A stretch of 64,000 nucleotides of DNA from Pantoea coffeiphila (GCF_016909495.1 NZ_JAFBFW010000003.1:62001-126000); one strand, 5' to 3'; shown: positions 9,080-17,525, counted from the stretch's first letter. The notes: generated from the sequence alone by a model not told the origin. Numbers and translations are program-made.

Positions 9080-10090
9080 CTATCCTTTCGCCGCAGATCG
9101 CGTGGGGTTGAGGATGCGGGTGTTCAGCCAGATGGCCAGCAGGATGATGGTGCCGGTGGCGATCTGGGTATAGAACGGTGAAATGTGCGAGAGGATCAGC
9201 CCGTTCTGGATCACCGCAATCGACAGCGCGCCCAGCAGCGTGCCGATGATGGTGCCGAAGCCGCCGAACAGGCTGGTGCTGCCGAGCACCACGGCGGCGA
9301 TCACCTGTAACTCAAAGCCTTCCCCCTGGTTAGATGAACCGCTGCCGAGGCGGGCGGTGATAATCATTCCGGCCAGTGCGGCGGCCATGCCGCTGATGAT
9401 ATACACCTTCATCGTGGCGGCTTTGGTGTTGATCCCGCTGCGGCGCGCGCCCTCGGCGTTGGCTCCGATGGCGGTCACGTAGCGGCCAAAACGCATATGA
9501 TTGAGGACGAAATGGCCGACAATCAGCACGATAATGGCGATCAGTGCGGGCATCGGAATCCCCAGCACCCAGGCGCGGCCCATCAGGGTAAACAGGCTGT
9601 CTTCAGGCACCGGAATCGAATAGCCCTGAGTGACCAACAGCGCGATACCGCGTACGACCGCCAGGGTGGCGAGGGTGACGATAAACGCCGGTATCCCTTC
9701 GTAGGCGATGAAAAAGCCGTTAATTGCGCCGACCAGCCCGCCGAGCAGCAGGCCGCCCAGCAGGACGACCGGCCACGGCAGCCCCCAGTTATTCAGAGCG
9801 ATAGCGGAAAGGGCACCGACCAGCGCGAGGGTGGACCCCACCGACAGGTCGATCCCGCCGGTGGTGATCACCAGCGTCATGGCGGTGGCGACGATCAGCA
9901 GCGGCGCACTCTGGCGAACGATGTTCAGCCAGTTGGTACCGGTGAGGAAGTTACTGGTGATCAGCGAAAACACCACGCAGCAGAAGACGAAAAACAGTGC
10001 GATGCTGACGACGCCCGAGTGGTTATGCAGCAGGCGGCGCGGCAGCGAGTGCTGGATCATGCGAGAGCTGCTTAAGTTCATGATACTCAT
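9080..10090 (-). CDS. RbsC-type sugar ABC transporter permease
   Basis: A 336-residue permease of the ribose/CUT2 family, with about ten hydrophobic segments. Recognisable stretches are TGGIDLSVGS, YVTAIGANAEGARRSGI and LGSTSLFGG, diagnostic of RbsC/AraH/XylH-like proteins. The ATG has a GAGG site 7 bases upstream. It is 9 bases downstream of the ATPase gene and 3 bases upstream of the hydrolase gene. With the ATPase and the binding protein encoded 2.5 kb away it should form a complete importer for a sugar-like or nucleoside-like compound in the inner membrane. Confidence 0.9.
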   Translation of the reverse strand: MSIMNLSSSRMIQHSLPRRLLHNHSGVVSIALFFVFCCVVFSLITSNFLTGTNWLNIVRQSAPLLIVATAMTLVITTGGIDLSVGSTLALVGALSAIALNNWGLPWPVVLLGGLLLGGLVGAINGFFIAYEGIPAFIVTLATLAVVRGIALLVTQGYSIPVPEDSLFTLMGRAWVLGIPMPALIAIIVLIVGHFVLNHMRFGRYVTAIGANAEGARRSGINTKAATMKVYIISGMAAALAGMIITARLGSGSSNQGEGFELQVIAAVVLGSTSLFGGFGTIIGTLLGALSIAVIQNGLILSHISPFYTQIATGTIILLAIWLNTRILNPTRSAAKG

Positions 10091-10099
10091 CCTGTTACC

Positions 10100-10882
10100 T
10101 CAGTGTGCGGCGGCAGAGCGAGCGGTGAATTTTTCGCCCACAATCAGGTTAACGATATCGCTCAGATCGGTGTCCGCGACCCGGCGTTCAGCGACGTTGG
10201 TGCCTTCATACATCACCATGATCCGGTCACAGACCAGGAACAGATCCTGCAGGCGGTGGGTAATCAGGATCACGCTCACTCCACGGGCGGAAACGCGGCG
10301 GATCAGCTCCAGCACCGCTTCCACTTCCGCCACGGCCAGCGCGGCGGTGGGCTCGTCCATAATCAGCACTTTCGGGTCGAACGCCGCCGCACGGGCGATG
10401 GCGATGGCCTGGCGCTGACCGCCGGAAAGATTGCGCACCAGCAGCCGGGTATCGGGAATGGAAATCCCCAGCCCCTTCAGCATCTCGCGCGCATCGGCGT
10501 GCATTTTGGCTTCGTCAAGGAACGGGATACCGAGTACCGATTTCATCGGCTCGCGGCCCATAAACAAATTACCGGCGACATCGACCGTGTCGCACAGCGA
10601 CAGATCCTGATAGACCATCTCGATATGGCAGCGGCGGGAATCCGCCGGGTTAGCAAACTGGTGCGCTTCGCCGTCGATGCGGATGGTGCCGCTGGTGGGA
10701 ATCACCGCGCCGGAAAGCACTTTGGTCAGGGTGGATTTCCCTGCGCCGTTATCGCCCACCAGTCCGAGCACTTCACCCGGAGCAATCTCCAGGTTCACGC
10801 CGCGCAGTGAGCGTATCGACCCGTAGGTCTTGGTGATGTTGATCATCTCTACCCGTGGCGGGGTAGTCTGGGGCTGCTGCAT
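10100..10882 (-). CDS. Single-domain CUT2-type sugar ABC transporter ATPase
   Basis: A 260-residue ABC ATPase with Walker A GDNGAGKSTL, signature NLSGGQRQA, Walker B VLIMDEPTAAL and switch His in LITHRL. CUT2 importers usually have a double-length ATPase of about 500 residues (RbsA); this one has a single ABC domain, like FrcA-type fructose transporters, and presumably works as a homodimer. I place the start at 10882, where GGGAG lies 9 bases upstream; the open frame continues 20 codons further but without a convincing ribosome site. It is the first gene of the minus-strand operon controlled by two LacI-type operators. Confidence 0.88.
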   Translation of the reverse strand: MQQPQTTPPRVEMINITKTYGSIRSLRGVNLEIAPGEVLGLVGDNGAGKSTLTKVLSGAVIPTSGTIRIDGEAHQFANPADSRRCHIEMVYQDLSLCDTVDVAGNLFMGREPMKSVLGIPFLDEAKMHADAREMLKGLGISIPDTRLLVRNLSGGQRQAIAIARAAAFDPKVLIMDEPTAALAVAEVEAVLELIRRVSARGVSVILITHRLQDLFLVCDRIMVMYEGTNVAERRVADTDLSDIVNLIVGEKFTARSAAAH

Positions 10883-10961
10883 CTGATAACTCCCATCGCT
10901 GTTGCCGGGAAATGTTCGCCCGCCTGCGGGAAAGTCATCCATCCAACACGGTTTACATCTT

Positions 10962-10975
10962 GTAAACCGGTTTAC
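10962..10975. promoter_or_regulatory. LacI-type operator O1
   Basis: A perfect 14-base palindrome, GTAAACCGGTTTAC, with the central CG expected of LacI-family operators. It lies 80 bases upstream of the ATPase start and is repeated identically at 11133. The likely ligand-responsive repressor is the LacI-type protein encoded at 11224-12234. Confidence 0.82.
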
Positions 10976-11132
10976 CTGTGGAATGGAGCTTTCACCAACA
11001 TGGTCAGGTCAAACGCTATTACGATATTTGTTCGCCAGTTAGTCTTTGCAGCATCCATGCCAGGGCAAAAAAAACACAGCAGCCCGTGGGTTTAACTCGC
11101 TGTAACACAACGAATTTTTTAAATATTCGAAG

Positions 11133-11146
11133 GTAAACCGGTTTAC
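11133..11146. promoter_or_regulatory. LacI-type operator O2
   Basis: A second, identical copy of the GTAAACCGGTTTAC palindrome, centred 171 bases from O1. Two such sites flanking a promoter are a common arrangement for repression by DNA looping with a tetrameric LacI-family protein. It lies about 80 bases beyond the 3' end of the regulator gene. Confidence 0.82.
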
Positions 11147-11223
11147 TGATTATAACGAAGAGAATTTAAATTGAACGCTTTTTGCGCCAAAACTGGGCGC
11201 TTTTGCGCCATTTTGGGACGCGC

Positions 11224-12234
11224 TTAACAAATCCTGATGGAGTCTCGACCAATCCATTCAACCGGCAGGCGGGTTTCAGAGGGGATATCTTTTTCGTTGT
11301 TCAACAGGCGCAGCATGATGCTCACCGCAGTGCGCCCCAGCTCGCGCGCGGGCTGGCGGATAGTGGAAATACGCGGCTGGGTAAAATCGGCATAGTTAGC
11401 ATCGTCAAACCCGACCAGCGAGAGCGCGGCAGGAGCCTGCAACCCGTTGGCGCGCAGGCCGTCCAGCAGGCCCAGCACCAGATAATCACTGGCGGCAAAA
11501 ACGGCGGTGGGGCGCACGGGCTGGCTGAACAGGTGCTTCAAGGCCCGCTGGCCGAACTCGCGCTGATAGTCACCGTACATCACCCATTCCGGCGGCCAGC
11601 TCAGTCCGGCCTGCTTCATGGCGGTGCAAAAGCCCTGATAGCGTTCGCGCACACTCATCAGCGCATCGGGGCCACCAACGAACGCGATATGCCGGTGCCC
11701 GGCGGCAATCAGTTTTTCGGTGGCGATGCGCCCGCCCTGCACGTTATCGGCAAACACTTTCGGTACTTTACTGCCCGGAATATCCTCATCCAGCAGTACG
11801 ATGCGCTGGTGGCGCTTAATTTCTTTGCGCAGCAGACCGTTATCCGGGCGGTTGGTGGTGAACAGCAGGCCGTCCACCTGGCAGGTATCCAGCCAGCGGA
11901 TAAACTGGCACTCTTTGTCCGGGTTATTGCGGGTGATGCACAGCACCAGGCTGTAGCCGCTGGCGGAGGCGGCCTCTTCGGCGGCGTCGGCCAGTTCGGC
12001 AAAGAAGGGGTTGGTGATATCGGGCAGCACCAGGCCCAGCGTTTCGCTGCCGCCTTTACTCAGGCGACGCGCCAGGCTATTGCCACGATAGTCGAGGTCG
12101 CGGATCGCGGTTTCAATACGGTCAATCGTCTCCTGCGGCAGCACGATATTGCGATTCATATAGCGTGATACGGTGGCTTTTGACAGCCCCGCCTGCTTTG
12201 CCACATCGGATAACAATACGCGTTTTACACTCAT
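11224..12234 (-). CDS. LacI-family transcriptional regulator
   Basis: A 336-residue LacI/GalR-type repressor. The N-terminal helix-turn-helix (LSDVAKQAGLSKATVSRYM) and hinge (SLARRLSKGGS) are followed by the periplasmic-binding-protein-like effector domain starting at GLVLPDITNPFF. It sits between the ABC permease/ATPase operon and the binding-protein gene, and the two palindromes just downstream of it are the obvious targets. The effector is probably the transported compound or a phosphorylated intermediate. It is on the same strand as the operon it would control but separated from it by the operator region. Confidence 0.9.
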   Translation of the reverse strand: MSVKRVLLSDVAKQAGLSKATVSRYMNRNIVLPQETIDRIETAIRDLDYRGNSLARRLSKGGSETLGLVLPDITNPFFAELADAAEEAASASGYSLVLCITRNNPDKECQFIRWLDTCQVDGLLFTTNRPDNGLLRKEIKRHQRIVLLDEDIPGSKVPKVFADNVQGGRIATEKLIAAGHRHIAFVGGPDALMSVRERYQGFCTAMKQAGLSWPPEWVMYGDYQREFGQRALKHLFSQPVRPTAVFAASDYLVLGLLDGLRANGLQAPAALSLVGFDDANYADFTQPRISTIRQPARELGRTAVSIMLRLLNNEKDIPSETRLPVEWIGRDSIRIC

Positions 12235-12591
12235 TTTCTGCGCCGTTTCTGCCAGAGAGGGCTATCTGTAGCACAGTTACGCGCGCGCAATACAGCAATT
12301 TTTCTGGTGAATAAATTGTTAAATAAATGCTTGACAAAAATTGAGCAGCGGAGAATTGTATAAGCAGTTTACCGCATCATCCGGGAATTCATTCCCAAAC
12401 CCGCTCGAACCATTCCAGTCGCGCACCGAAACGGACCGGTTGCCGGAATGTGAGAAAGCAGGTCTTAGCTGAACGGCTTTTTGCTGTTTCAGCCATACAC
12501 ACGATATTCGCCCGCCAAAAAAATAATCCTTCTGCGTTTGCATTGCGCGCAGAAACCTGCTGGCTATCGCCTATTCCCGACGAGGATAATG
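12235..12591. other. Divergent intergenic region between lacI-type gene and binding-protein gene
   Basis: A 357-base non-coding region. TTGACA at 12331-12336 is a possible -35 element reading right, but no well-spaced -10 is clear. Around 12430-12440 there is an ACCGGT core inside a poorly matching arm pair, at best a degenerate version of the perfect operators near 11 kb. No gene is supported here. Confidence 0.45.
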
Positions 12592-13545
12592 ATGATGTTA
12601 TTAAACACCGGAAAACTGCGTTTTATTGCTCTGGCAACTGCTCTGATCGCATCGGGCAGCCTTATTTCTGTTGCCAGTGCCGCCACCCCAGACTATGCGC
12701 TGATTCAAATTAATCAGCAGGCATTGTTTTTTAATCAGATGAATAAAGGCGCGCAGGAAGCGGCAAAAGCCAGCGGTAAGGATGTGGTGATTTTCAACTC
12801 CAACGATAACCCGGTTGCTCAGAATGACGCGATTGAGAACTATATTCAGCAGGGCGTGAAGGGAATTATGGTCGCTGCCATCGACGTTAACGGCATTATG
12901 CCTGCGGTGAAAGAAGCGGCAAAAGCCAATATACCGGTTATCGCCATCGATGCGGTATTACCGGCCGGGCCGCAGGCGGCACAGGTCGGCGTGGATAATA
13001 TCGAAGGCGGTAAAATCATTGGTAAATTCTTCGTGGATTACGTGCAGAAAGAAATGGGTGGTAAGGCGCGCGTCGGCATTGTGGGCGCGCTGAACTCGGC
13101 GATCCAGAACCAGCGGCAGAAGGGCTTCGAAGAGACGCTGAAAAGCAATCCGAAAATCACCGTAGCAAACATCGTTGACGGCCAGAACGTTCAGGATAAA
13201 GCGATGACCGCGGCGGAAAACCTGATCACCGGTAACCCGGACCTGACGGCGATCTATGCCACCGGCGAACCGGCGCTGCTGGGGGCTATTGCGGCCGTTG
13301 AGAACCAGGGTCGGCAGAAGGACATTAAAGTCTTCGGCTGGGATCTGACAGCGAAGGCGATTACCGGTATTGACGGTGGCTATGTCACCGCCGTGCTGCA
13401 GCAGGACCCGAAACAAATGGGTGTGGAAGCACTAAACGCGCTGAATGCGATTACCTCCGGTAAAACCGTGTCGAAAACCATTCTGGTTCCGGCCACGGTA
13501 GTCACGAAAGCGAACGTAGACGGTTACCGTTCGCTGTTTAAATAA
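12592..13545 (+). CDS. Periplasmic sugar-binding protein (RbsB-like)
   Basis: A substrate-binding protein of about 317 residues of the ribose/galactose type. A signal peptide ends at SVASA before ATPDYAL; the mature protein has the two-lobe pattern (FNSNDNPVAQNDAIENY, GVDNIEGGKIIG, ATGEPALLGAI, FGWDLTAKA). Three in-frame ATGs occur in a row at 12589-12597 behind CGAGGAT; I chose the middle one for spacing. It should deliver substrate to the permease and ATPase encoded at 9.1-10.9 kb. Its stop is only 3 bases from the stop of the opposing kinase gene. Confidence 0.9.
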   Translation: MMLLNTGKLRFIALATALIASGSLISVASAATPDYALIQINQQALFFNQMNKGAQEAAKASGKDVVIFNSNDNPVAQNDAIENYIQQGVKGIMVAAIDVNGIMPAVKEAAKANIPVIAIDAVLPAGPQAAQVGVDNIEGGKIIGKFFVDYVQKEMGGKARVGIVGALNSAIQNQRQKGFEETLKSNPKITVANIVDGQNVQDKAMTAAENLITGNPDLTAIYATGEPALLGAIAAVENQGRQKDIKVFGWDLTAKAITGIDGGYVTAVLQQDPKQMGVEALNALNAITSGKTVSKTILVPATVVTKANVDGYRSLFK

Positions 13546-13548
13546 GGC

Positions 13549-14418
13549 TTACTCGCCGCCCGTGCTTAGCAGGGCGGCGAGTTCCTGCTGGCCGGGAAAC
13601 GCGTTAAACGTTCCCCGGCGGCTGACGGTGATGGCGGCGGCCCGGCTGGCGTGAGTCAGCGCTAAGGGGTCCGGCAAAACACCGCGCAGCAGGGCAGATG
13701 CCAGCATAACCGCAAGGAAAGTATCCCCTGCACCGGTGGTGTCTACGGCTTCAGCGGCGACCGCAGGGCAGAACCGGCGCTGGCCTTCGCTGACCAGCCA
13801 GGCACCGGCAGCACCCTGGGTAATCACTAAGGTCTTAAGGCCCTGGGGCTGGAGTTCTGCGGCTTCTGACTCATTGACCACCGCAATATCAATCAGCGGC
13901 CAGAGATGAGCAAAGTCGGGGTTGACCGGGGAAGGATTAAATACCGTGGTCATGCCGCGTGCTTTGGCCAGTTGGAACAGGGCACGGGTCTTTTCCACGG
14001 AAAAGTTACCCTGCTGCAGCAGAATATCGCCGGCAGCGGCATCGGCCAGGTGGGGAATAATCTCTTCCAGGCAAAAGGCATCTGCGGCGGCGGTGGTGGT
14101 AATAATGGCATTATCGCCATCGGCGCTATTTAAAATTATTGAGGTATCGCTATGTTGGTTGAAATACGCATTCGGTAACAGGCTAAGTGGTTCATTTATT
14201 ATTTGCTGGCGAATCCACACGCCGTTGCTGTCATTTCCCGTGGCGGCAATTAAACGTGTTTCTATTCCGCAGCGGGATAATATGATCGCCTGATTCGCGC
14301 CTTTTCCGCCAATATCCTGCGAGACTTTAATACCATGAACCGAGGAGCCTTTTTGCGGAATATCCGCGATTGACCAGGTTTCATCGACGGTAATATTACC
14401 GGTGACATAAACACGCAT
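13549..14418 (-). CDS. PfkB-family sugar kinase (ribokinase-like)
   Basis: A 289-residue PfkB kinase. It starts with VTGNITVDE, has the substrate-site GGKGANQA near residue 37 and the catalytic Asp and anion hole in DTTGAGDTF near residue 230. It would phosphorylate the imported sugar, nucleoside or a degradation product. It lies inverted between two rightward genes with only 3 bases to the binding-protein gene and 27 bases to the btpA-like gene. An AAACAC-N5-GTGTTT inverted repeat overlaps its start codon. Confidence 0.88.
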   Translation of the reverse strand: MRVYVTGNITVDETWSIADIPQKGSSVHGIKVSQDIGGKGANQAIILSRCGIETRLIAATGNDSNGVWIRQQIINEPLSLLPNAYFNQHSDTSIILNSADGDNAIITTTAAADAFCLEEIIPHLADAAAGDILLQQGNFSVEKTRALFQLAKARGMTTVFNPSPVNPDFAHLWPLIDIAVVNESEAAELQPQGLKTLVITQGAAGAWLVSEGQRRFCPAVAAEAVDTTGAGDTFLAVMLASALLRGVLPDPLALTHASRAAAITVSRRGTFNAFPGQQELAALLSTGGE

Positions 14419-14425
14419 AGTGTTT
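14409..14425. promoter_or_regulatory. Inverted repeat over the kinase start and the btpA-side promoter gap
   Basis: AAACAC and GTGTTT arms with a 5-base spacer overlap the start codon of the leftward kinase gene, in the 27-base gap to the rightward btpA-like gene. Its position suggests a control site, but it does not match the GTAAACCGGTTTAC operators and could be chance. Confidence 0.35.
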
Positions 14426-14445
14426 CCTTAAATAGGATGGAAAAG

Positions 14446-15291
14446 ATGGTTGCTATATCAGCAGAAAAAACGAATGCAATACAAGCTATTTTTTCACGTA
14501 AAAAAGCCGTTATGGGTGTTATTCACTGTGACCCATTCCCCGGTACGCCAAAATATCGTGGTAAATCAGTTCGTGATATTATTGAGCGTGCGCTGCGTGA
14601 TGCCGAAAATTATGTCGCAGGCGGCGTTCACGGTTTGATTGTGGAAAACCACGGTGATATTCCATTTTCTAAACCTGAAGATATCGGTCACGAAACGTCG
14701 GCGCTGATGGCAGTGATTACCGAGAAGGTGCGCGAACGTTTTGGCGTGCCGCTGGGAATTAGCGTACTGGCCAACGCTTCGATTCCGGCGATGGCCACCG
14801 CGCTGGCGGGCGGTGCCGATTTTATTCGCGTCAATCAGTGGGCCAATGCCTATATCGCTAACGAAGGTTTCATCGAAGGGGCGGCGGCGAAGGCACTGCG
14901 CTATCGCAGCCAGCTGCGCGCCGAACATATTCGCGTCTTTGCCGACAGCCACGTTAAACACGGCAGCCACGCCATCGTCGCCGACCGCTCAATCCAGGAA
15001 CTGACCCGCGACGTCGATTTCTTCGAAGCCGATGCGGTCATCGCCACCGGCCAGCGCACCGGCGACAGCGCCACGATGGAGGAGATTGACGAGATCCGCG
15101 CCGCTACCGAGCTGCCGCTGCTGGTCGGTTCCGGCGTCACGCCCGCCAACATTTGTCAGATCCTTGGCCGCACCCAGGGGGTGATTGTTGCCAGCACCAT
15201 GAAGGTGGACGGCGTGTGGTGGAACGATGTAGATCTGGCCCGCGTTAAACACTTTATGTCCGTTGCTCAGGCCGCGCTGGAGGAAGCGTGA
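14446..15291 (+). CDS. BtpA/SgcQ family protein
   Basis: A 281-residue TIM-barrel protein of the BtpA/SgcQ family: AVMGVIHCDPFPGTP at the N-terminus, GGVHGLIVENHGD, GADFIRVNQW, FADSHVKHGSH and PLLVGSGVTPANI. The family is poorly understood; one member is linked to photosystem I assembly, while SgcQ belongs to a sugar PTS cluster in E. coli, and members often sit beside PfkB kinases. I start at 14446 because AGGA is 8 bases upstream; the ATG at 14437 would have no spacing to a ribosome site. It overlaps the TenA-like gene by one base. Confidence 0.85.
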   Translation: MVAISAEKTNAIQAIFSRKKAVMGVIHCDPFPGTPKYRGKSVRDIIERALRDAENYVAGGVHGLIVENHGDIPFSKPEDIGHETSALMAVITEKVRERFGVPLGISVLANASIPAMATALAGGADFIRVNQWANAYIANEGFIEGAAAKALRYRSQLRAEHIRVFADSHVKHGSHAIVADRSIQELTRDVDFFEADAVIATGQRTGDSATMEEIDEIRAATELPLLVGSGVTPANICQILGRTQGVIVASTMKVDGVWWNDVDLARVKHFMSVAQAALEEA

Positions 15292-15935
15292 TGGAAACGT
15301 TCAGCGAAAGGCTGCTGCGTGAACATCAGGATGCCTGGCGGGCGATGCAGCAGCACCGTTTTGTGCTGGATATTGAACACGATCGCCTGCCGAAATCGGT
15401 GTTCAACCGCTATCTGGTGTTTGAAGGTAACTTCGTGGCAACGGCGATCGCGATATTTGCCCTTGGCGTCAGTAAGGCACCGGATATCCGCCAGCAGCGC
15501 TGGCTGATCGGCGTGCTGAACGCGCTGGTCGATACGCAAATCGCCTGGTTTGAACAGGTGCTGGCGGAGCGCCGGGTCGATCCCGCCGACTACCCGGACG
15601 ATCTCCCCGGCGTTCGGCGTTTCCGCGACGGCATGCTGCATACCGCCCAGCAGGGCAGCTATGCGCAAATCGTCACCCTGATGTTCGGCGCCGAGTGGAT
15701 GTACTACCACTGGTGCCGCCGGGTGAGCGAGCAGAGCCAGCAGGATGCCGACGTGCGGCGCTGGGTGGAGATGCATGCGGAAGAGGAGTTCTATCAGCAG
15801 GCCTGCTGGCTGAAAGAAGAGCTGGACCGCTGCGCCCACGGGCTGAGTGAAGCGGAAAAACAGGCGCTGTCGGCGCTGTACGGCGAGGTGCTGCAGTGGG
15901 AAATTGATTTCCATACTGCGGCCTACGTCGATTAA
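15291..15935 (+). CDS. TenA/PqqC-like protein without the thiaminase cysteine
   Basis: A 214-residue all-helical protein of the TenA/haem-oxygenase-like fold. Alignment by eye with TenA puts Glu45 at the substrate Asp, Ala134 (FGAEWMYY) where the catalytic Cys should be, and Glu204 (LQWEIDF) at the conserved C-terminal Glu. With the nucleophile missing, ordinary thiaminase II activity is unlikely. It is coupled to the btpA-like gene (TGATG overlap) and followed by a clear hairpin. It may act on another N-heterocycle or aminopyrimidine-like part of the compound handled by this cluster; this is an inference. Confidence 0.75.
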   Translation: METFSERLLREHQDAWRAMQQHRFVLDIEHDRLPKSVFNRYLVFEGNFVATAIAIFALGVSKAPDIRQQRWLIGVLNALVDTQIAWFEQVLAERRVDPADYPDDLPGVRRFRDGMLHTAQQGSYAQIVTLMFGAEWMYYHWCRRVSEQSQQDADVRRWVEMHAEEEFYQQACWLKEELDRCAHGLSEAEKQALSALYGEVLQWEIDFHTAAYVD

Positions 15936-15973
15936 TCGCCGCGATAAAGAACGCACGCTGATGTCTGACTGAG

Positions 15974-16000
15974 AGGCGGCTCGCGATGAGCCGCCTTCTT
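15974..16000 (+). terminator. Rho-independent terminator after the TenA-like gene
   Basis: AGGCGGCTC and GAGCCGCCT arms (9 bp) around a 5-base loop, followed by a short T-rich tail, 39 bases after the stop codon. It closes the btpA-tenA transcript. Confidence 0.75.
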
Positions 16001-16268
16001 ACATGCCTGCCGATTAATGCCATCGCGCGGATACACCCTACACCGTTGGGAAGCACTACTCATTCGATAATCTCTGCCCTGATGGGAACCCGGGTTGATT
16101 CGATAATCGCTCTTCCAGGGGATCGTCGGCGCACCATCATCCATCGCCATGCACTGAAACGGTGCCGTTTTCGCTGGCGCTTCCCGTTCTTGCTTTGCTG
16201 CTCTTTCCCCCGCAGTACCCGCGCCGCCTGACGCCGCGTTTTTTGCGCAGCTGGCATATGAATTGCAA

Positions 16269-16281
16269 TTGTCTATACAAG
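16269..16281. promoter_or_regulatory. HutC/GntR-type operator, left copy
   Basis: TTGTCTATACAAG contains GTCTATAC, which fits the GTNTANAC pattern known for the HutC subfamily of GntR regulators. Read on the minus strand it is CTTGTATAGACAA, 11 of 13 bases identical to the site at 25697-25709 that precedes the other arm of this cluster. It is 117 bases upstream of the aminotransferase start. Confidence 0.7.
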
Positions 16282-16397
16282 ATTATACATCTACACTTTT
16301 CAGATAAATTAATCTCACACACTGCTGTTGCGGCAGTGGCCTGAACCGTGGCCTTCGGGCGGCGGCAACGATCTTCCATTAACGGAGCGGAGTTCAG

Positions 16398-17525
16398 ATG
16401 TCTCAGATTCAAATAGAAAAGCTGGCAAGAAAAGAGGCCCTGCAGCTGGGAGTCTATAACGCCGGGATGTCGGACGATGCGGTGCGTGAAACCTGGCAGG
16501 TCGACCATATTACCCGCCTGGGAAGCAACGAGAATCCGCTTGGGGCCAGCCCGCTGGTGGCGGCGGCGCTGCGCGCCGATCTGGGCCATACCGGCATTTA
16601 CTCTGACTCCGCCAGCCTGAAACTGCGCCATGCGCTGGCGGAACTGACCTCGGCGGAGGCCGAACGTATTGTGGTTGGCAACGGTTCGGAGGAGCTGCTG
16701 AAGCTGCTCTGCCTGGCCTTTATCAATCCCGGCGAGCGGGTGGTGACGCTGGAGCCGTCCTTCGGGCTGCATCAGATCTATCCACAGATGATGGGCGCAC
16801 AGGTTGAACTGGTGCCGGTGAATCAGCAGATGGAATTCGATCTGCCCGCCTGGCAGCAGGCGCTGAGTCAGCCGACCAAAATGCTGATCCTCAGCAACCC
16901 TTCTAACCCGGTGGGCTGCATGCTGGGCTGCGAGGATTTTACCCGGCTGATAGAACAGGCACCGCAGGACTGCATTCTGGTGATTGATGAAGCCTACTAC
17001 GAATACTGCCATCACCTGAGCGACTACCCGGACAGCCTGAGCGTATTGCAAGCCCAGCCGCGTCCGTGGATTGTGCTGCGCACCTTCTCAAAGGCGTGGG
17101 GGCTGGCGGGGCTGCGCGTGGGTTACGGTATTGCCAGCGACGAAGCGCTGGCCGGGGTGATCAACCGCGTGCGGACGCCGTTTAATATCAACCGTTCGGC
17201 GCAGGCGGCGGCGCTGGCCGCATTGCAGGACCCGGCCCACGTTGCGGCCAGCGTGGCGCTGATCGCCGGACAGCGGGAATTGATGCGTCAGCAGCTGATT
17301 GAGCTGGGCTATCAGGTTGCCCCTTCCGTGGCTAACTTCCTGTTTTTCCGCGCGGGCGGAGACAGCCGCGATCTGGCAAAAAAACTGCTCGAACACGGGA
17401 TCATCGTGAAGCCATGGCGTGAAGCTGGTTATACTGACTGGGTGCGGGTTTCCGTCGGTAGCCCGGAAGATAACCTAATTTTTATCAATGCGTTAAGGGG
17501 TATGTATGCTACTCAATGCGGCTGA
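16398..17525 (+). CDS. HisC-like class I/II aminotransferase
   Basis: A 375-residue PLP-dependent enzyme resembling histidinol-phosphate aminotransferase. RLGSNENPLGAS, VVGNGSEELLKLL, SNPSNPVG, VIDEAYYEY and the lysine in RTFSKAWGLAGLRVGY are all present. The gene is not in a his biosynthetic operon; it starts a two-gene operon with an FMN hydroxyacid dehydrogenase, with which it overlaps by 20 bases. The start has GGAG 6 bases upstream. It probably transaminates an amino acid or amino alcohol phosphate derived from the substrate of the neighbouring ABC system. Confidence 0.85.
   Translation: MSQIQIEKLARKEALQLGVYNAGMSDDAVRETWQVDHITRLGSNENPLGASPLVAAALRADLGHTGIYSDSASLKLRHALAELTSAEAERIVVGNGSEELLKLLCLAFINPGERVVTLEPSFGLHQIYPQMMGAQVELVPVNQQMEFDLPAWQQALSQPTKMLILSNPSNPVGCMLGCEDFTRLIEQAPQDCILVIDEAYYEYCHHLSDYPDSLSVLQAQPRPWIVLRTFSKAWGLAGLRVGYGIASDEALAGVINRVRTPFNINRSAQAAALAALQDPAHVAASVALIAGQRELMRQQLIELGYQVAPSVANFLFFRAGGDSRDLAKKLLEHGIIVKPWREAGYTDWVRVSVGSPEDNLIFINALRGMYATQCG

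Larger units (their letters stand above)
10883..11223. other. Intergenic control region of the sugar-like ABC operon
   Basis: This non-coding stretch separates the leftward ABC operon from the 3' end of the lacI-type gene. It contains two identical 14-base palindromes, annotated separately, and an AT-rich middle with a run of A at about 11069. It must hold the operon promoter. I see no coding potential in it. Confidence 0.7.
15936..16397. other. Intergenic region upstream of the HisC-like operon
   Basis: After the terminator above, this 462-base region has no supported gene. Its right end is AT-rich and holds the HutC-type palindrome at 16269-16281, presumably within the promoter for the aminotransferase gene. 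Confidence 0.6.

Noticed and set aside
12425..12445. Possible third LacI operator before the sugar-binding-protein gene
   Set aside because: Only the ACCGGT centre matches the perfect GTAAACCGGTTTAC sites; the arms do not pair well, so I did not annotate it as an operator.
14389..14400. GGTAATATTACC palindrome near the kinase start
   Set aside because: It lies inside the coding sequence for the conserved GNIT residues of the PfkB N-terminus, so the palindrome is probably incidental.
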